Source of the DNA: JBBRHQ01 sp963720735
Lineage (GTDB): Bacteria > Actinomycetota > Thermoleophilia > Solirubrobacterales > 70-9
Direction: 5' to 3'
Assembly: GCA_963720735.1 (NCBI GenBank)
Contig: CAVRGL010000002.1
Span: forward strand, 124,001 to 188,000
DNA: 64,000 nucleotides
The notes beneath the pieces were generated by a model. The model was not told where the DNA came from. It made no database searches and saw only the letters and a program-made list of their open reading frames with translations. Shown piece by piece: positions 60,477 to 64,000 of this stretch. The stretch's first letter is position 1. Each line of letters begins with the position of its first letter. Position numbers and translations under genes: made by a program.

Positions 60477-62885
60477 CTACGGGCCGCGGTCCGCGCCTTG
60501 ATCCCCTCCTGCTCCACGTCTAGTCCGCCGTGGTCCCAGTGACACGACTACAAAACCGTACGGCCCTTCCCTCACCCGCCGCAGCGCGAAATGCCGTGCC
60601 AGCCACGCAAGTATCCACTTCTGAATGGACACCAGCGATTGCGATTGGCCGGGAATTAGCCCAGGGAGGCGGAACTGCGCCTCCGCCCCACCTCTGCTCA
60701 CCGCCTTCGCATACTTCCAGCCACCTTCCTGGACGAGCATCCGTTGCCCCACAGGCAATTGCTCGAGACCTTCTCTCAGTGCCGGCAGCAAACCGCGCCC
60801 CGCGTAGCCGTAGTAGCTGTCCTCAACCGGTTCCGTCAACCGCAACAAGTTTGACCGCTTGCTTCTTAGCAATATTTCATCTGCCAGGAACGGTGACACC
60901 AGGACCATCGATCGACCCTCGTCCGGCATATAGTCGTCCAGTAGCCGCACGCCGGCCGGTGTCCGAGCATCCAGCGCGGCAGGGTGCCAAAGCAGCCGCA
61001 GCGCACCTCCCAGCGAACTTCCCCCGGGGAATGCCATTGCCAGCGGAGTCTGAGTGACCCGCGACGGAACTGAGGACCATGCAACGCCCACCAGCAGCGT
61101 CGCAATCAACAGGCCCGACGTCAAGGCCAGCCGCCGGGCTCGCTTGACTTCACTCCGTAGTGCCACGCTTATCCATAGCGCGCCGAGGAGCAGCAAAGGC
61201 AGGCATACATACGGCAACACGAGATCCTCGGACCTGTTCACAAAGTAGCTGTATAGAGCTACCCCGTAGGCAGTCGTTCCACATATTGCGACAGCCTTCG
61301 CCGGCTCACGTTTCGCAAGCCATCGCTCCCGCACACCAAGCAGCAAGAGCGCTATGGTCGACAATGCATAACCTACCCCAGCGGGCAATCCAGGAGACCA
61401 GTCCGAGAAGTCATAGGTAAACTTTGATTCCGCGCCTACCAAGAATTCGTGGAGGTAGGCGTAATACTGTCCATAATCTGGGATGTGGCTCGTGAATATA
61501 ACGGTCAGCACAATCAATGCTACGTTGGCTGCAACCGAGGCGCACACGGCCCAAGCGCATCTTTCCACGATGATTCGTCGTCGACAGTACTTCTGATGTA
61601 GCCACGCTTGACACGCAAGTATCCCGGCGAACGTTGCCAGCGTGTACACAAACGCTTCGAATGACCATACGGCCGCCAGGCCTAGCACGCCGAACTGCGC
61701 CCATTTGGCAAAACGAGGGGCTCGAACGCGCCGCCCCTCCCAGACGGCGGCTCCGATCAGTGCTAGAGGCAGGCCGAACCTCAACGGCCCGTGCTGTGGA
61801 ATTGTGCCGACGGGGTAGACCAAATTGTAGATGAGTACAACTATCCCTACTCCCAAGGTGGCAGCGGCTAGCCATCGCGGGACAGCTGCGAGGCGCAGAA
61901 GTAAATAGCCGGCGCCAAAGGCAAAGGCAAACAGAGCACCGTCCAGGAAACCCAGCGTGCCGTATCCAATAGGTGCAAGCTGGAACCATCCGGCGAGGAA
62001 ATAGATGGAACCCACACCGTATTGCGCAGCATTGTCGACAAGAAGGGCACGACCTGCGAGGAGCTCGTTTGTCGGCCCCAGCCAGAATCCGTGGTGGAAT
62101 TGAATCACCGCCGAATCGAGGAGCTGAGCGGCGGGGCCCAACGCTGCGTGAACAATGACAAGATTGGGAGCCAATACAAGAATCAGTAGAACAACACCCG
62201 TATCGGCTAGCCGGCCCCACCGTGGCTGAAGAGATGGCAATCTCCATTGCCGATACTCGAATACGTAGAGCGTTGCTCCGGCTACGCAGACCATCAGAAG
62301 CATTGGGGGGACGCTGACGGAATCCAGCCGGACGAAACAGATAACCGCCAGGAACGTAAGTCCTAACCCGATGATCCAAGCCAGTGTGGCGTGGCGAGTT
62401 GAGAAGGCGAGGACATTCCATGGTCGGTGTCGACTCGCTCGGTAGATCGCTGCACTTGCCGCAATACTCCAGACTCCAGCGAAGACGAGTACGTAGTGGA
62501 GGTTGCCTCGCCCTGGGAGGAGACGAAGAGCGATCGTCATCCCCGCCAAGCTGGCTACTAATGCCGCCGACAGACCGGATATAGCTTGCGCGTTTGGCCC
62601 CCGGGCGATCGCGTCGGCAGATCGCGACCCCGCAATGAGTGCCGCTGGAACAATCAGAAAGAATCCCAGGATGTAGAGAAGGGTTTCGGCCTCTTGGTTG
62701 ACGTGGTTATAGGATCCGAGCGAATATGCACCAAGTGAAACCGGCGTGGTCATGAGTTCCACCGCGCCGAGCGCAATTCCGAATCCACCAAGGGCGACCG
62801 TGGATATCAGGGCGAATGTTGGGCCGAACGGGGCGCGTGACACCGCCGATCGCTCGCGGCCGTGGACTTGATCGTGTTCGCTCAT
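60477..62885 (-). CDS. Large polytopic membrane protein, unknown
   Basis: 802 residues with about 16-18 transmembrane helices and a C-terminal soluble part of about 180 residues. An NxELLAGRALLVDNAAQYGVG stretch follows helix 8 and resembles the first loop of some GT-C-like proteins, but no acidic motif is clear. Composition is markedly lower in GC than the rest of the window, a sign of transfer. Location suggests a role in glycan assembly or export, but no family is recognised with confidence. Confidence 0.7.
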   Translation of the reverse strand: MSEHDQVHGRERSAVSRAPFGPTFALISTVALGGFGIALGAVELMTTPVSLGAYSLGSYNHVNQEAETLLYILGFFLIVPAALIAGSRSADAIARGPNAQAISGLSAALVASLAGMTIALRLLPGRGNLHYVLVFAGVWSIAASAAIYRASRHRPWNVLAFSTRHATLAWIIGLGLTFLAVICFVRLDSVSVPPMLLMVCVAGATLYVFEYRQWRLPSLQPRWGRLADTGVVLLILVLAPNLVIVHAALGPAAQLLDSAVIQFHHGFWLGPTNELLAGRALLVDNAAQYGVGSIYFLAGWFQLAPIGYGTLGFLDGALFAFAFGAGYLLLRLAAVPRWLAAATLGVGIVVLIYNLVYPVGTIPQHGPLRFGLPLALIGAAVWEGRRVRAPRFAKWAQFGVLGLAAVWSFEAFVYTLATFAGILACQAWLHQKYCRRRIIVERCAWAVCASVAANVALIVLTVIFTSHIPDYGQYYAYLHEFLVGAESKFTYDFSDWSPGLPAGVGYALSTIALLLLGVRERWLAKREPAKAVAICGTTAYGVALYSYFVNRSEDLVLPYVCLPLLLLGALWISVALRSEVKRARRLALTSGLLIATLLVGVAWSSVPSRVTQTPLAMAFPGGSSLGGALRLLWHPAALDARTPAGVRLLDDYMPDEGRSMVLVSPFLADEILLRSKRSNLLRLTEPVEDSYYGYAGRGLLPALREGLEQLPVGQRMLVQEGGWKYAKAVSRGGAEAQFRLPGLIPGQSQSLVSIQKWILAWLARHFALRRVREGPYGFVVVSLGPRRTRRGAGGDQGADRGP

Positions 62886-63002
62886 GCTTACCGGTTTCTG
62901 AGACCGCGATCGTAAGGCTTAGCTTCGGTGAAGCGATGAGGCCTGAGCCGGGGGCGTCCTTTCCTCGCTCCCAAGGCGCGTGCTTCTGGCTCCGAGAAGG
63001 AC

Positions 63003-63617
63003 GTGGCCAATACGATGTCGCCGATGAGCGACATCCCGCCGAGATCGGCGCAGGAGTTGCTGGACCTCCTGCCGGAAGGCCTCTCGGGAGCGGGAGGAGA
63101 GGCGCTCGACCTGGACGACCAGCTCGATGCCGATGGGCGGAGCGAGCCTCCGCTGCCGCTCGAGGCGGGCCGCTTCGAGCTGCTCTTCTCCCTGGAGGCG
63201 TTCTCGCGTCTCGGGAACTCGCAGAGCGCCTGGCTCGGCGAGGTCGAGCGCCTGCTCGCCGACCACGGGTTGTTCGCGGCGGCGTTGCCCCGCAGCGCGC
63301 CGCGCGGGAGCCCTGATCCGGGGCGGGATTGGTTGGTGGTGGAAAAGCACGGTGACGGGCCGGGGGGCGAGGGCCTGGCCGCCCTGCTGGCCGCGCTCGA
63401 CGCCGGCCGGCGCCGTGAGATCGACCGGCTGCGCGAGAGCTTTCACCGCGAGCTGATGCGGAAGTCGCTGCGGATCGCCGAGCTGGAGCCCGACACCGCG
63501 ACGACCCCGGCGTCGTGGGCGATCGCCGAGCGGGTCGCCTCCAGCTATGAGGCAACCCTGAGCTGGCGCCTCACCGGTCCGATCCGGGCGGCGAAGCGCG
63601 CGCTCGCCCGCCGGTGA
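63003..63617 (+). CDS. Small protein with degenerate methyltransferase-like core and coiled coil
   Basis: 204 residues. LFSLEAFSRLGNSQSAWLGE and VERLLADHGLFAAALP have the pattern of the late strands of SAM methyltransferases that are followed by glycosyltransferases, but the SAM-binding first half is absent. A helical region (AALDAGRRREIDRLRESFHR) and the end SWRLTGPIRAAKRALARR follow, an end seen in proteins of polysaccharide loci. GTG 63003, ATG 63015 and ATG 63024 are all possible starts. Overlaps the next gene by GTGA. Confidence 0.7.
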   Translation: MANTMSPMSDIPPRSAQELLDLLPEGLSGAGGEALDLDDQLDADGRSEPPLPLEAGRFELLFSLEAFSRLGNSQSAWLGEVERLLADHGLFAAALPRSAPRGSPDPGRDWLVVEKHGDGPGGEGLAALLAALDAGRRREIDRLRESFHRELMRKSLRIAELEPDTATTPASWAIAERVASSYEATLSWRLTGPIRAAKRALARR

Positions 63618-64000
63618 GTCCGCCGCGCCCCGAGCAGCCCGCCGTCGAGCTGGCCTCGCTCGCGGAGCGGCCCCTGGTCTCGGTGGTGATGCCCACCCAC
63701 GAGACCGAGCGGCGCCTGCTGGAGGAGGCGATCGACTCGGTCCGCTCCCAGACCTATCCGGACTGGGAGCTGCGGATCGTCGACGACGGCTCGACAGAAG
63801 GCCGGGTTCGGGAGACGATCGAGCGGGCGGCCGAGGCCGATGGCCGCGTCAAATCGCTGTTCCTGGAGGAGAACGCCGGGATCTCGGCCGCGACGAACCG
63901 GGCTCTCGATCTCTGCGAGGGAGAGCTCGTCGCCTTCCTCGACCACGACGACGAGCTCGCCCCCGAAGCGCTCCTGCGCGTGGTCAGCGAGTTCGACGGC
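63614..64000 (+). CDS. GT2 glycosyltransferase, partial at window end
   Basis: At least 129 residues are seen before the window ends. LVSVVMPTHETERRLLEEAI, IVDDGSTEGRVRETIE, NAGISAATNRALDL and AFLDHDDELAPEAL are the GT2 GT-A motifs, with DHDDE as the metal and nucleotide site. GTG start overlaps the stop of the preceding gene (GTGA), so the two are coupled. Confidence 0.88.
   Translation, partial: MSPPRPEQPAVELASLAERPLVSVVMPTHETERRLLEEAIDSVRSQTYPDWELRIVDDGSTEGRVRETIERAAEADGRVKSLFLEENAGISAATNRALDLCEGELVAFLDHDDELAPEALLRVVSEFDG

Overview
The window is very GC-rich DNA with dense genes, short intergenic gaps, frequent GTG/TTG starts and ATGA/GTGA stop-start overlaps. Gene content points to an actinobacterium, most likely class Thermoleophilia (Solirubrobacterales-like): a wax-ester synthase/DGAT, an lhr-nei pair, an actinobacterial Mrp ATPase without CxxC, groESL under a CIRCE operator, an AbiEi/DUF559 nuclease and many small SnoaL-like proteins. 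The class-level placement is an inference from gene content.

Layout. 0-11 kb: pyruvate kinase, WS/DGAT, L,D-transpeptidase, tRNA-Ser(GCT), a PLP aldolase/deaminase, a sugar-lactone oxidase with an MFS exporter, a sulfotransferase divergent from a methyltransferase, tRNA-Ser(TGA), a SnoaL protein and a K+ channel. 11.3-13.8 kb: a decayed composite insertion made of IS481 and IS110 remnants, bounded by a 6-bp target duplication (CCTAGC). 13.8-26.9 kb: GMC oxidoreductase, FMN hydroxyacid oxidase, class III aminotransferase, a shortened quinone reductase, cyclophilin, a minimal zincin, two tandem secreted GH26-like proteins, a large secreted surface protein, Mrp, ferredoxin and an epimerase. 26.9-30.2 kb: an AbiEi/DUF559 nuclease gene bracketed by 49-bp hairpin palindromes, then groEL and groES. 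30.2-39.1 kb: SRPBCC, ASCH, PCMT, three SnoaL proteins, a Crp/Fnr regulator, nei and lhr. 39.2-64 kb: a cell-surface polysaccharide locus with glycosidase, surface protein, GT4, O-antigen ligase, priming sugar transferase, rmlA-rmlD-rmlB-rmlC, several GT2s, a WsaF-like GT, a GT39-like GT, a large membrane protein and a partial GT2 cut by the window end.

The polysaccharide genes form one pathway: a polyprenyl-phosphate glycosylphosphotransferase primes the lipid carrier, RmlABCD make dTDP-L-rhamnose, the GT2/GT4/WsaF-like enzymes extend the chain, and the Wzy/WaaL-type protein polymerises or ligates it. The ligase-transferase pair is present twice as a 3,684-bp direct repeat (43111-46794 and 52585-56268). 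I can see only two base differences between the copies, both silent. The repeat brackets the rhamnose cassette.

Five things stand out: (1) 49-bp palindromes with invariant 17-nt arms and an exchangeable 15-nt loop, two flanking a PD-(D/E)XK-like nuclease gene and one solo copy inverted 12 kb away; (2) the 3.7-kb repeat around rml, whose junctions fit circle integration; (3) an IS481-type composite inserted in the CTAG shared by two convergent stop codons, leaving both genes intact; (4) a 55-bp double-hairpin repeat placed between groES and groEL and again beside a tRNA gene; (5) a Nei glycosylase whose catalytic Pro2 is Ala.
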